From a virus: a DNA stretch of 40,979 bases. Under the pieces are notes generated by a model. It was not told the DNA's origin and made no database searches. It saw nothing but the letters and a program-made list of their open reading frames with translations. The stretch lies in the IMG/VR virus record IMGVR_UViG_3300033233_000079, positions 1 to 40,979 of that record; one strand, written 5' to 3'. Positions within the stretch are counted from its first letter, which is position 1; every line of letters starts with the position of its first letter. Positions 22,454-29,239 of this stretch are shown in pieces. Both the position numbers and the translations under genes were made by a program.

Positions 22454-22990
22454 GTGGAGATCTACACGATCAGCGGGGCGCCTCCTTTCGGCGCGGCCGC
22501 GTGCCCGCCAGGCTGGACTCCGACACCGAATGGAAACTGCGGCGGCCCTGCGCCGCGGTACTACCTGAAGGCTGCGGCCGATCTTCAGACGGCCCTGCGC
22601 AGCCTCGGGGCGCGGGCCGGTGATCCAGGGCTCGCGTCTCTGCCGATCGACGGCATCATCGGTCCTGGGACTGTCCAGGCCGCAGAGCACGCGTTTGCGA
22701 CGCACATCGGCCCGGGTCAAGCACCGGCCGCTCTGCGCGCGGGAGGGCTCGGGATCCTCGGCGTCGCGCAGAGCGCGTCGGTCATGGCCGATCTCGCCAA
22801 CGCCGAGACAGTTCGGCGCGGCGGTGCGATTGCCGTGACGCCGCCTCCGCCGAAAGGCGTGGTTCATGTCGACATCGGCCCGGCCGAGATCATGGCGGAG
22901 CCTTCTTCAAGAAAAGTCTGGGCGCTCCTCGGGCTCAACGCGCTCGCGGCTACCATCGGCATCTACTTCGTGGCCACGAGGGATTCGTAG
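22454..22990 (+). CDS. Peptidoglycan-binding-like protein with C-terminal membrane anchor
   Basis: Residues about 44-85 (DLQTALRSLG...PIDGIIGPGTVQAAEHAF) match the PG_binding_1 repeat, where the DGxxGPxT turn is typical. A hydrophobic C-terminal segment (WALLGLNALAATIGIYFVA, about 155-173) suggests a membrane anchor. There is no hydrolase domain, so it is not a complete endolysin; a virion or spanin-like wall-binding role fits better. GTG start at 22454 is set by the leaderless promoter. Confidence 0.6.
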   Translation: MEIYTISGAPPFGAAACPPGWTPTPNGNCGGPAPRYYLKAAADLQTALRSLGARAGDPGLASLPIDGIIGPGTVQAAEHAFATHIGPGQAPAALRAGGLGILGVAQSASVMADLANAETVRRGGAIAVTPPPPKGVVHVDIGPAEIMAEPSSRKVWALLGLNALAATIGIYFVATRDS

Positions 22991-23226
22991 TGGCAAACGG
23001 CAAATGGATCGGAAGTAGCTCGCCGCTTTTCAAGGTCTACGTTTTGAAGCGCGGTGATGTGTGCCGTGCGTACGCGCGTCGTGTGAAAAGGTATCCAGTG
23101 AACTTTCCGCTCAAGGCCATCGCGGTCAGTGTTCAGCAAAGTTCTTCGCCGAAAGGGGCGAAGCAGAACGTCGGTTGGGGCCTCGACTGGCGGAACAAAC
23201 CGGCAGGATGCACGCGGGTGAAGTAG
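22990..23226 (+). CDS. Basic hypothetical protein, 78 aa
   Basis: The GTG shares a base with the upstream stop (TAGTG). The protein is rich in Lys and Arg with several beta-like segments (FKVYVLKRGDV, KAIAVSVQQ). No motif recognised. It follows the peptidoglycan-binding gene in one operon. Confidence 0.6.
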   Translation: MANGKWIGSSSPLFKVYVLKRGDVCRAYARRVKRYPVNFPLKAIAVSVQQSSSPKGAKQNVGWGLDWRNKPAGCTRVK

Positions 23227-23370
23227 TTGCCGCGTGAGCGCAAGTCGCCTCGGCGTGTCCGGCGTGCCTCGAAACCGCGCGGTCACAAGACGCATCCGTC
23301 CAGCGTGAAGCTCATCCGGGCGAGCGCTTCGACGACTCGCGCAGCCGTTCGACTTTCGTCGAGAACGTGA
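23227..23370 (+). CDS. Possible 47-aa basic protein (doubtful)
   Basis: A TTG directly after the upstream stop opens a 47-codon frame ending at 23368-23370, with a very Arg/Lys/Ser-rich product. Its last 59 bp overlap the opposing gene at 23312-23542, so at most one of the two is likely full length. It is listed because its position in the operon is regular. Confidence 0.2.
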   Translation: MPRERKSPRRVRRASKPRGHKTHPSSVKLIRASASTTRAAVRLSSRT

Positions 23371-23542
23371 TGTCGTCTTCGACCACGCGCAGCGGAGAGC
23401 TTCCTTCACAGCCTTGACGGGCACGCTCTGCAGTCGCTCGTAGGGCGACGCCCAGGGCTTGTAGATCGTCGTGGGCAGCGCGGCTGCGATCGTCGATGTC
23501 GTGCAGTCTCTGGGCCCGAGCGTGCGCCACGGCTTTTTTCAC
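23312..23542 (-). CDS. Hypothetical protein downstream of the holin-like gene, 76 aa
   Basis: GTG at 23542 follows directly after the stop of the holin-like gene, so it would be translated by coupling. The product is helical, Ala/Arg-rich and charged (HDIDDRSRAAHDDLQALGVAL...), with no signal peptide or membrane segment. The role is unknown; position suggests a lysis-cassette partner. Confidence 0.4.
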   Translation of the reverse strand: MKKAVAHARAQRLHDIDDRSRAAHDDLQALGVALRATAERARQGCEGSSPLRVVEDDITFSTKVERLRESSKRSPG

Positions 23543-23794
23543 TCACATCCTCCGCGAAAGGGAATCGAGCACCGTTTTCATGTCGCTGGCGTGTTCGTTG
23601 TACTTCTCGATCCACTCCTCTGCTTTCTTGAGGTGGCGGTCGTACAACTCGCGCTCCCGTGTTTCAACTTTACGCTTTTCCAAGTAGAAAAAACAGGCCG
23701 CGGCCAGGAACATGAGACAGACGGCTCCCAAGATCCCTTGGTTGAGAAAACTGGACGTGACACCCTGTGCGGCTTGTGTGGCGACTTCGTTCAC
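23543..23794 (-). CDS. Holin-like small membrane protein with coiled coil, 83 aa
   Basis: From GTG 23794 (MNEVATQAAQGV...) the protein has a single membrane segment (ILGAVCLMFLAAACFFYL, about 21-38) followed by a charged coiled coil (EKRKVETRERELYDRHLKKAEEWIEKYNEH). This layout resembles BhlA/UviB/XhlA-type holin-like phage proteins. The frame is open further upstream (to a TTG at 23887), but a leaderless promoter placed exactly 6 nt before 23794 decides the start. Lysis function is inferred from form only. Confidence 0.55.
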   Translation of the reverse strand: MNEVATQAAQGVTSSFLNQGILGAVCLMFLAAACFFYLEKRKVETRERELYDRHLKKAEEWIEKYNEHASDMKTVLDSLSRRM

Positions 23795-23800
23795 CTCCGC

Positions 23801-23832
23801 AGGATCTGCGTTTGGCCTATCGAGGTCAAATT
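23801..23832 (-). promoter_or_regulatory. AATTTGAC-type leaderless promoter (leftward)
   Basis: Minus strand: AATTTGACC (-35 TTGACC 23829-23824), 17-nt spacer, GATCCT (23806-23801), 6 nt, GTG 23794. Box to start is 35 nt. It is back to back with the rightward promoter at 23845. Confidence 0.7.
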
Positions 23833-23844
23833 GGGTGCGGTCAC

Positions 23845-23874
23845 TTGCTACGTGTGTAACACTTGTGCGAGAGT
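23845..23874 (+). promoter_or_regulatory. Leaderless promoter (TTGCTA type)
   Basis: TTGCTA (23845-23850), 18-nt spacer, GAGAGT (23869-23874), 7 nt, GTG 23882. Its box to start distance of 37 nt matches the TTGCGT promoter at 21961. Confidence 0.45.
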
Positions 23875-23881
23875 GGAAAGC

Positions 23882-24385
23882 GTGCAAATCGTTAGGCTTC
23901 GCGACCTGATCGTCATCTCAGGTGCGCCCCACCGCGAGGGCGGAGCGGTCTCCGAGCGGCGAGATGCGATAGCCTCGGAACACAGAGATGACTACGACGT
24001 GTTGGTCACCCAGCACAGCCGGAGGATTTCCAAGACCCGGCGCCAGGCCGACACGTTCGTGGTCTCGTACAGCCGGAAGCTGCGGAAGGATAGGTTGCTC
24101 TGGACGCCGTTCGGTGCCCTGTACGATCCGAGCGTGCTGGAGAAATTGCAGACGCTGCTGGCGCAGATGACCAAGGAAGCGGCCGAGTTCAACGCGATGG
24201 TCGGAGACTGCAAGATCCGGAACTACATCTTGTGGGAGCCCCTGCGCGACACGCGCAAGGCCGCCGTCGAGGGCTGGATCACGCGACAGATCATGGATGG
24301 CGATCCGGAGGCGACGGCCGCACTGCCGAAGCTCGTGGCGGCCTCACGCGAGCTTCCTGAGCAGCTTTCCGATGTCCGCGTCTGA
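23882..24385 (+). CDS. Hypothetical protein, 167 aa
   Basis: The start GTG is set by the promoter 7 nt upstream; an in-frame open stretch further left has no coding character and is antisense to the holin-like gene. The protein is charged, with a predicted helical C-terminal two thirds (VLEKLQTLLAQMTKEAAEFNAMVG...). No motif known. Its 3' end overlaps the convergent thioredoxin-like gene by 42 bp. Confidence 0.55.
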   Translation: MQIVRLRDLIVISGAPHREGGAVSERRDAIASEHRDDYDVLVTQHSRRISKTRRQADTFVVSYSRKLRKDRLLWTPFGALYDPSVLEKLQTLLAQMTKEAAEFNAMVGDCKIRNYILWEPLRDTRKAAVEGWITRQIMDGDPEATAALPKLVAASRELPEQLSDVRV

Positions 24386-24601
24386 GATCGCGCCGATGCG
24401 CTTGGTGACGGTGCCTGCGCTGTTGCGCACGACCGTGGTGGGAGTCGCCTTCACGCCGAGCCGGTCAGCCAGCGCGGCCGCGCGCCGGTCGCGAGAGACA
24501 TCGAGAATTCTCGCGCCCTGAAACGCCTTCTTAAACCTGGGCACGTATTCGTGGCAGGCCGGGCAGCCGGTCATGACGAACACGAGGACGGCGGGGGTCA
24601 C
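24344..24601 (-). CDS. Thioredoxin-fold mini-protein with CPAC active site, 85 aa
   Basis: From GTG 24601: MTPAVLVFVMTGCPACHEYVPRFKKAF gives the beta strand plus CxxC redox motif (C13-PA-C16); GVKATPTTVV supplies the cis-Pro loop (TP before the strand), and the C-terminal helix completes a short thioredoxin fold. It should be a small cytoplasmic thiol oxidoreductase, possibly for host redox control or folding of virion proteins. The frame stays open far upstream, but that part is antisense to the next gene. Confidence 0.75.
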   Translation of the reverse strand: MTPAVLVFVMTGCPACHEYVPRFKKAFQGARILDVSRDRRAAALADRLGVKATPTTVVRNSAGTVTKRIGAISDADIGKLLRKLA

Positions 24602-24607
24602 GGAGGT

Positions 24608-24640
24608 AATTTGACCACGGCCGGGGTGGGAGCGCAATCT
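24608..24640. promoter_or_regulatory. Two overlapping divergent leaderless promoters
   Basis: Rightward: AATTTGACC (-35 TTGACC 24611-24616), 18-nt spacer, CAATCT (24635-24640), 6 nt, GTG 24647. Leftward: TTGCGC (24637-24632), 18-nt spacer, CAAATT (24613-24608), 6 nt, GTG 24601. The -10 of each lies on the -35 of the other, so only one can be used at a time on one template. The rightward one is the only promoter I see for the small-gene array. Confidence 0.55.
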
Positions 24641-24646
24641 AGCCCT

Positions 24647-24976
24647 GTGGCCGCGCGCTGCCTGTCCCTGGTGAAGTTGAGGCTCAAAAGCAAGTGGGCG
24701 GGCTACGGCGCCGTCCACACCGCGGGCAAGTTCAGGGGACTCGATCTGGAAGTCCCGCATTCCGAGTTGGCCATGCACACCCGTGCCGCGGGCAAGAAAC
24801 TGATCGCCTGGGCGTGCAAACCTTCGGGGAGAGAATGCGGCATCGTGTTCGCAGAGCCCAGGGGCGGCTGCGGGGATACGTTCGGACTTCCGACCGAGGT
24901 GTTGACCCACGCGGTTCTGCGCAAGATGGGTGGTACGGTGGCACGACACCTGATGGGTGCTCGGGGGCGACGCTGA
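24647..24976 (+). CDS. Hypothetical protein, first gene of the small-gene array, 109 aa
   Basis: GTG 24647 lies 6 nt after the -10 CAATCT. The protein starts MAARCLSLVKLRLKSKWAGYG, contains GKKLIAWACKPSGRECGIVFAEPRGGCG (three Cys) and ends in an Arg tail (GARGRR). No family recognised. The next gene begins directly after the TGA, so the array of tiny genes to 30293 probably shares this transcript. Confidence 0.6.
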   Translation: MAARCLSLVKLRLKSKWAGYGAVHTAGKFRGLDLEVPHSELAMHTRAAGKKLIAWACKPSGRECGIVFAEPRGGCGDTFGLPTEVLTHAVLRKMGGTVARHLMGARGRR

Positions 24977-25252
24977 ATGACGGACAAATGTAGCATCTTG
25001 GTGGGCGGCTCTCATGCAAAGGAAGCAAAATTTTCTTTGAGCCGTAGCGGTTGGTCATTGGCTCGGGAACAGGCGATCTATGTCAGCGCGACGCGAGGCG
25101 CGAGCCAGGTCACGCTTTTGTGTCCTGCTGGCGGCATCCCACTTTATCAGTGCTACCCGGATCCTCGTGGGGGTCAGCTTTGTCTGATTGAGGACGCAGG
25201 AGTAGGAGCTACCGCTCTCGCAGGCGCGCGTCGCCGCCGGAGGAAGCGCTGA
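24977..25252 (+). CDS. Small-gene array member 1, 91 aa
   Basis: Beta-rich protein (FSLSRSGWSLAREQAIYVSATRG..., CPAGGIPLYQCYPDPRGGQLCLIED) with four Cys and an abrupt poly-Arg end (AGARRRRRKR). The tail codons GCC GGA GGA A in another frame supply the GGAGGA ribosome site of the next gene, whose ATG overlaps this TGA by one base. Function unknown. Confidence 0.65.
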   Translation: MTDKCSILVGGSHAKEAKFSLSRSGWSLAREQAIYVSATRGASQVTLLCPAGGIPLYQCYPDPRGGQLCLIEDAGVGATALAGARRRRRKR

Positions 25253-25515
25253 TGGCCGCATGTTCAAAAAGAGGAGTCATCGCAGGAGCGCGCAAGATCT
25301 TGCAGGCCAACATTCGTGTTCTGACGGCACTCATCGGACGTCGTGGGAGTGGGATTTACGATCCGCTTTGGGGACTCACGAATCAAACTTGGAATGAAGC
25401 GACCCGTGCCAAAGGGCACGCGCACGAGAACAATCTTCCGCAGGCATGCAAAGCGTATGCACGTGCGCGGAGTCTGAATGCTGAGTTGAAGCGAAAGCTC
25501 AGAGGGCGGAGATGA
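25252..25515 (+). CDS. Small-gene array member 2, 87 aa
   Basis: Helical protein with GARKILQANIRVLTALIG and a second helix pair (NNLPQACKAYARARSLNAELKRKL); the A-x3-A...AxxAY pattern recalls members 12 and 19 of the array. It ends KLRGRR, whose codons contain the purine-rich GAGGGCGGAG before the next ATG (ATGA overlap). Function unknown. Confidence 0.65.
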   Translation: MAACSKRGVIAGARKILQANIRVLTALIGRRGSGIYDPLWGLTNQTWNEATRAKGHAHENNLPQACKAYARARSLNAELKRKLRGRR

Positions 25516-25748
25516 AGGCACAGTATCGAAAAAGGGTCATCACGTTCCCTGTCAGCAGTGATCGAGATCGGTCACGCGCTGTAAAGTGCTTGCGGAAGCA
25601 CTTCCGCAAAAAGAAGATCCCCGTGGTCGTGACGGGATTGCTGGCAATCGGATCAGATCCAGCCAACGCATCTGTGTGGGCGTATCCTCGTGACGTACGA
25701 CGTGTTTTGGCTGCGTCTCACGCGTGCCAGAAGTACAGGAAGCGCTGA
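25512..25748 (+). CDS. Small-gene array member 3, 78 aa
   Basis: Strongly basic (MKAQYRKRVITF..., KCLRKHFRKKKIPVVVTGLLAIG) with an alpha/beta look and a C-terminal YRKR. It could bind nucleic acid by charge alone; no motif is seen. The stop and the next start share one base (TGATG). Confidence 0.65.
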   Translation: MKAQYRKRVITFPVSSDRDRSRAVKCLRKHFRKKKIPVVVTGLLAIGSDPANASVWAYPRDVRRVLAASHACQKYRKR

Positions 25749-25945
25749 TGCCCTACATCGTCCTCAAGAAGAACGGCAAGAAAGAGCACCCGTCGTTCCT
25801 GTACCTGGAACGTGACGTGGCGAACCTCGCGCGCGACCGGCAGAACTGCTACACGCTGATCAACACGACGACGCGCCGGACGAAGAAGGTCGGCATGTGC
25901 GGCGGGGCTCAACTCGGCCGGGCTCGACGCCGGAGGAGACGTTGA
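25748..25945 (+). CDS. Small-gene array member 4, 65 aa
   Basis: Starts MPYIVLKKNGKKEHPSFLYL and ends GGAQLGRARRRRRR. The end is encoded by a 47-bp element repeated almost identically at the end of member 5. The GGAGGAGA inside the Arg codons is the ribosome site for the next gene. Function unknown. Confidence 0.65.
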   Translation: MPYIVLKKNGKKEHPSFLYLERDVANLARDRQNCYTLINTTTRRTKKVGMCGGAQLGRARRRRRR

Positions 25946-25947
25946 TG
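25901..25947 (+). repeat. 47-bp direct repeat, copy 1
   Basis: The segment from GGCGGGGCTC to the next ATG is 45/47 identical to 26233-26279. In both places it is read in the same frame as GGAQLGRARRRRRR-stop and carries GGAGGAGACG as the ribosome site for the following gene, so it acts as a joining cassette between small genes. Confidence 0.8.
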
Positions 25948-26277
25948 GCATCAGAATTTTATCGTCACCTGAAGGCCAAGAAACCGCACTGTATGGTTTA
26001 CTACCATACGACCAAAGGCCGTCTGAATGTAGCCATGAAGTCGGCTGTTGCACTGGTACGACACAAGGGACCGGAGCCTTTCATCAAAAAGGCTGAAAAG
26101 TTGCTCGGCGGCAGAGCCGTCGGTGTGACGGTCGAGTGCACACAAACGCGGGGTGAAGGGCTAGTGTTCTCCTGGGATCAGTGGTCTGGGAGCTTTTTCA
26201 CCGAGCACAAGCGCGTAGGGGTGAATCTCGGCGGCGGGGCTCAACTCGGCCGGGCTCGCCGCCGGAGGAGACGCTGA
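25945..26277 (+). CDS. Small-gene array member 5, 110 aa
   Basis: Alpha/beta protein (MASEFYRHLKAKKPHCMVYYHTTKGRLNVAMKSAVALVRHKG...) with a basic first half and the same GGAQLGRARRRRRR tail as member 4. Both ends are one-base overlaps (TGATG). Function unknown. Confidence 0.65.
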   Translation: MASEFYRHLKAKKPHCMVYYHTTKGRLNVAMKSAVALVRHKGPEPFIKKAEKLLGGRAVGVTVECTQTRGEGLVFSWDQWSGSFFTEHKRVGVNLGGGAQLGRARRRRRR

Positions 26278-26279
26278 TG
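26233..26279 (+). repeat. 47-bp direct repeat, copy 2
   Basis: Second copy of the cassette at 25901-25947; the two differences are A/C in a GAC/GCC codon and T/C before the stop. Related shorter versions (GGCCGGAGGAGACGCTGATG) occur at 27142-27161 and, with a changed middle, near 25235. Confidence 0.8.
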
Positions 26280-26516
26280 AAGATCAAGAGCGGCAAACGA
26301 GCCTCCAAGGCGTATGTTCAAAAAATTCTTGGGGCAAAGTATTGCCCTGCAGGGAAGTGGACGCTTCGTGTGCGAGGTACGGCAACCGCACGCTATATTC
26401 GTGGTTGTTATGCGACGGAGATAGCAGCCAGGCGCGCTGCCGATCGAATGCACGACAAGAGAGGCTTCGATCGAGGATCGGTCTGGATCGTGACAACGCC
26501 GGGTGGTGGATCTTGA
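26277..26516 (+). CDS. Small-gene array member 6, 79 aa
   Basis: Basic alpha/beta protein (MKIKSGKRASKAYVQKILGAKYC...) with a middle strand-helix unit (YIRGCYATEIAARRAADRMHDKRG). It lacks a poly-Arg tail, and the next gene starts from a TTG overlapping its stop (TTGA). Codon use is more AT-rich than the average here. Confidence 0.6.
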   Translation: MKIKSGKRASKAYVQKILGAKYCPAGKWTLRVRGTATARYIRGCYATEIAARRAADRMHDKRGFDRGSVWIVTTPGGGS

Positions 26517-26791
26517 AAACTAAAAGAGGAGCACCGGACTGTCGCATCTCCTCCTCATTTCCAAATCAGAGACTCATTTTTAAATCTCGATCTGGCAATC
26601 ACGCTTTGTGGGTGTACCAGAGTTCGGATACGAACAAGGAAAAAGCGGTAGCCATCAACTGCCAATCCGGCTACACAGATTATCCGATCAGGTACGACGA
26701 CGGGGCTGTGGGTTGGGACCGTCCAGAGGCGTTTCCTGCGTCTTTTCGTAAGAGCGTCCAGAGGTTGTTCGGCCGCGCGAGGAGAGGTTGA
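26513..26791 (+). CDS. Small-gene array member 7, 92 aa, TTG start
   Basis: The frame begins at TTG 26513 (TTGA overlap). The product has strands NQRLIFKSRSGNHALWVYQSS and EKAVAINCQSG and ends FGRARRG, with GAGGAGAGG in the tail as the next ribosome site. The start is inferred from the regular spacing of the array. Function unknown. Confidence 0.55.
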   Translation: MKTKRGAPDCRISSSFPNQRLIFKSRSGNHALWVYQSSDTNKEKAVAINCQSGYTDYPIRYDDGAVGWDRPEAFPASFRKSVQRLFGRARRG

Positions 26792-27159
26792 TGGATCTCA
26801 AGACTGTGCGGGAGCGTGCAGAGCGCTACGAGCGGCTGTTGAGACCGAGCGTATCGGACGAAAACAGGCGGCTCTCGCGCGTCGCGGGTTACAAAGACGG
26901 TCTGCGCGAGAAATGTCCTGGCGTAGAACTTGGGATGGTGCTCGATCGCGACCGCGGGATCTGCAAGCTCAATGACAGCGACCGTCAGGAGTGGATCAAC
27001 AACGACGAAGGTCTCTACAACTGGCAGCGCAGGTCACGCCAGAGCATGAAGGCGTTCATCAAGACCAACAAGGCCGAGATCGATCAGGCGGTCTGTGCCG
27101 CCTTGAACGTGAACCCAAGGTCTTCGTTCGGTGGCGCTCGTGGCCGGAGGAGACGCTGA
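26791..27159 (+). CDS. Small-gene array member 8, 122 aa
   Basis: The longest member: a charged helical protein (RERAERYERLLRPSVSDENRRLSRVAGYKDGLREKC...QSMKAFIKTNKAEIDQAVCAAL) with tail GGARGRRRR. No motif recognised. One-base overlaps on both sides. Confidence 0.65.
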   Translation: MDLKTVRERAERYERLLRPSVSDENRRLSRVAGYKDGLREKCPGVELGMVLDRDRGICKLNDSDRQEWINNDEGLYNWQRRSRQSMKAFIKTNKAEIDQAVCAALNVNPRSSFGGARGRRRR

Positions 27160-27395
27160 TGGCAAAACGACGACGCAAGACGAAGTCTGATACGAGCACG
27201 TACGTGTGCAGTCGCCTGTGGCAAAAGGGCAAGACGTTCTACGTGGGAGCGGTTCCAGGCCAAGGCGGAAAAGACTGGGGCTACGAGACGCATCCCGGCC
27301 GGGCTGTTCCAATCAGCGCTTACTGGCAACGTCGATTCAAGGCTGACATGCGCCATGTTGGGGCCCAGGGCGTCAACTGTCGGAGGGCACGCTGA
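27159..27395 (+). CDS. Small-gene array member 9, 78 aa
   Basis: Starts MAKRRRKTKSDTSTYVCSRLW and continues as a beta-rich basic protein with aromatic residues (TFYVGAVPGQGGKDWGYETHPG), ending CRRAR. Unknown function; possible nucleic acid binding by charge. Confidence 0.65.
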   Translation: MAKRRRKTKSDTSTYVCSRLWQKGKTFYVGAVPGQGGKDWGYETHPGRAVPISAYWQRRFKADMRHVGAQGVNCRRAR

Positions 27396-27664
27396 TGGCT
27401 ACCTACCGTTTGAAAGTCTGGACCGGGCCGGTCGGGGTCGTTGAGATCGGCCGCAGGGTCCGCGGCGCCGGTCTCAAGAGTTACACCACGGGCACGGAGC
27501 ACATCTACGTCGACGTGAAGGGCCAGTCCTGCGACGGGGCTGCGTGGAATATGCGGGCGCAGTTGTTTCGGAAGTACCGCAAAGATTTCGGTCTGCGGGC
27601 TGTGTCGTGTCACATCCGGAAGAAGTCTCGGCGAGCGCCGATGAAATTCGGAGGGCGCCGGTGA
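27395..27664 (+). CDS. Small-gene array member 10, 89 aa
   Basis: Begins MATYRLKVWTGPVGVVEIGRRVRGAGLKSY with strand-helix-strand order (a ferredoxin-like or double-psi-like small fold is possible), then IYVDVKG and a basic C-terminal half ending FGGRR. The next GTG overlaps its stop (GTGA). Confidence 0.65.
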   Translation: MATYRLKVWTGPVGVVEIGRRVRGAGLKSYTTGTEHIYVDVKGQSCDGAAWNMRAQLFRKYRKDFGLRAVSCHIRKKSRRAPMKFGGRR

Positions 27665-27963
27665 CTCTCCGTGGAACAGAGCGGGAGCACGCGCAGTCCG
27701 CAATCGACGACTACAGGAGCGCCATCAAGTACGCCAAGGGAGCGATTCGAGAGTCGCGAAGAAATTGTCAGGTGTCCCAGGATCATCTCGATAGTGTGTA
27801 CTTCGCGATGGGTCAAGGTCGTGCAGAGCATAGGTACACGTCGGGACATCACGACGTCATGGCCGCAAATCACAGGGCTCGTAACTGGAAGAGCCTCGCG
27901 CAGAGGGCGTTCTCGAAAAACTGTACGCCTGCCAAGATTGCTGCAAGGGCTTTGAAGCGATGA
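27661..27963 (+). CDS. Small-gene array member 11, 100 aa
   Basis: All-helical, with SAIDDYRSAIKYAKGAIRESRRN and a His-rich loop (HRYTSGHHDVMAANH). GTG start overlapping the upstream stop. The C-terminus ends ALKR, overlapped by ATGA of the next gene. It may be a distant relative of members 2, 12 and 19. Confidence 0.6.
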   Translation: MTLRGTEREHAQSAIDDYRSAIKYAKGAIRESRRNCQVSQDHLDSVYFAMGQGRAEHRYTSGHHDVMAANHRARNWKSLAQRAFSKNCTPAKIAARALKR

Positions 27964-28277
27964 AGCGTCGTCGTGTGAATCTCGGGTCCGGCCGCATCTA
28001 TCACGCCAAAGGCGCACGCGAGGCGTACAGGAACGCGATGGATTTGTTCGATCGCACGATCGACGCGGCTGAGTCAGGATCATGTGGGGCCGCGTACGCT
28101 GATTTGACGATCGCGGCGCAGGATTTCGGGAGCTTTTTTACCGAGTTCAAGCACGCCGTCGGGCCGAGTCGGTATGGTTTCAGTCCCATGGGCGCCCCCC
28201 GTATGCGGCAAGCTCTCAGCGAGAAGTTCAGCAAGGCGCGAAACGTGTTCGCGAAGAAGTGCATGGTGCGCGGATGA
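27960..28277 (+). CDS. Small-gene array member 12, 105 aa
   Basis: Basic start (MKRRRVNLGSGRIYHAKG), then helices EAYRNAMDLFDRTIDAAESGSCGAAYADLTIAAQDFGSFF. The pattern of a helix, a GxC turn and an AxxAL helix is shared loosely with member 19 (AKHGYCAHAGRELRQAKNL), suggesting duplication of one ancestral gene. Confidence 0.65.
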   Translation: MKRRRVNLGSGRIYHAKGAREAYRNAMDLFDRTIDAAESGSCGAAYADLTIAAQDFGSFFTEFKHAVGPSRYGFSPMGAPRMRQALSEKFSKARNVFAKKCMVRG

Positions 28278-28567
28278 AAAAGCGAAAAAAGGAACCACCG
28301 TACTGTGCGAACCTGGAAGTAGACCAGTGGCATGAGCGCGACCGCAACAACGTCAACGTCAAGACGAAGGGCGGTCGTGAAGTCGCGTCGTGGTGGGATG
28401 AAGATGTTCACGGAATGGTCGACGACGGCTTTTTCAAGACGCAGGGGCCGTTCGCACGTGGCGGGATCTCTCCACGTAGTGTGATCGACTACCTGGAAAG
28501 CATGGGAATGTGCCGTCCAGGCAATCCTGGGAGCATTTTCGACGGCGCCCGCCGGAGGCGACGATGA
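28274..28567 (+). CDS. Small-gene array member 13, 97 aa
   Basis: Starts MKKRKKEPPYC, has an acidic-aromatic middle (ASWWDEDVHGMVDDGFFKTQGPF) and ends FDGARRRRR, again carrying GGAGGCGACG as ribosome site for the next ATG. Function unknown. Confidence 0.65.
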   Translation: MKKRKKEPPYCANLEVDQWHERDRNNVNVKTKGGREVASWWDEDVHGMVDDGFFKTQGPFARGGISPRSVIDYLESMGMCRPGNPGSIFDGARRRRR

Positions 28568-28773
28568 AGTCTGCAGCCTGGTACGCGATTGCGGTTCGCA
28601 GAAAGAGTGGGCGATCTGACCCACGTTTTCTCAACTTTATTGTTGTGACGAAGGTCAAGAATCCGAAGATTCGCGGAGGCCGCTACGCGTTCGGCCCGTA
28701 CCTCACGAAGAAAAAAGCATGCGAGGTCGGAAGCTACCAAGGTCACGGTCTACCTCCGAAGGGGTGCCCGTGA
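28564..28773 (+). CDS. Small-gene array member 14, 69 aa
   Basis: A basic, beta-rich protein (WYAIAVRRKSGRSDPRFLNFIVVTKVKNPKIRGGRYAFGPYLTKKKAC). The strand order with a GPYLTKKKA helix start resembles small phage proteins that modify host processes, but no family is assigned. Confidence 0.65.
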   Translation: MKSAAWYAIAVRRKSGRSDPRFLNFIVVTKVKNPKIRGGRYAFGPYLTKKKACEVGSYQGHGLPPKGCP

Positions 28774-28970
28774 TGGCGAAGCGTCGTTGCAAAGTCGTCT
28801 TCGGCCACGACAAGGTCGGGCCGTTCGCGATGAGTGTCGATCGGCATGGTCGCCCCGAGAACGTGATCAACTTCTCACGTGGAACACGTTTGACGGCAAG
28901 GAAGCGGCAGATTGCGCGGCGAGCGTTGTGTGAGGGTCGAAGCATTTTGTGGCGGAAGTGGACAAGATGA
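28773..28970 (+). CDS. Small-gene array member 15, 65 aa
   Basis: MAKRRCKVVFGHDKVGPFAMSVDRHG followed by a basic helical end (LTARKRQIARRALCEGRSILWRKW). It is strongly cationic. One-base overlap upstream, ATGA overlap downstream. Function unknown. Confidence 0.65.
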   Translation: MAKRRCKVVFGHDKVGPFAMSVDRHGRPENVINFSRGTRLTARKRQIARRALCEGRSILWRKWTR

Positions 28971-29239
28971 GACGCCCGAAGCTCCGGCGTTGTCCCCTCT
29001 TTCGCCCCGTGATCGGAACGGAAGGTCGCGAAGAGCATTGCAAGGTCACGCGTGAGGGCGTCACCTTTCGCGTGGTCCGCTACCGGAAATCAGGACGATT
29101 AGTCGCCTGGATACAGCCTCATGGACGCCCGAGTTTTCCAGGGATGGAGCTACCGGTTTCCACGCCACCGACCCGGTCGCTCGACGACCTGATGTATAGT
29201 GCGTCGAAGTTCGCGAGGAGCAGGAGGCGAAGCTCATGA
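28967..29239 (+). CDS. Small-gene array member 16, 90 aa
   Basis: Begins MRRPKLRRCPLFRPVIG, has two antiparallel-like strands (VTFRVVRYRKSGRLVAWIQPHGRPSFPG) and ends ARSRRRSS, where GAGGAGCAGGAGG codons form the next ribosome site. Function unknown. Confidence 0.65.
   Translation: MRRPKLRRCPLFRPVIGTEGREEHCKVTREGVTFRVVRYRKSGRLVAWIQPHGRPSFPGMELPVSTPPTRSLDDLMYSASKFARSRRRSS

Noticed and set aside
22454-22990. Complete endolysin
   Set aside because: Only a peptidoglycan-binding-like repeat and a membrane segment are present; no hydrolase motif.
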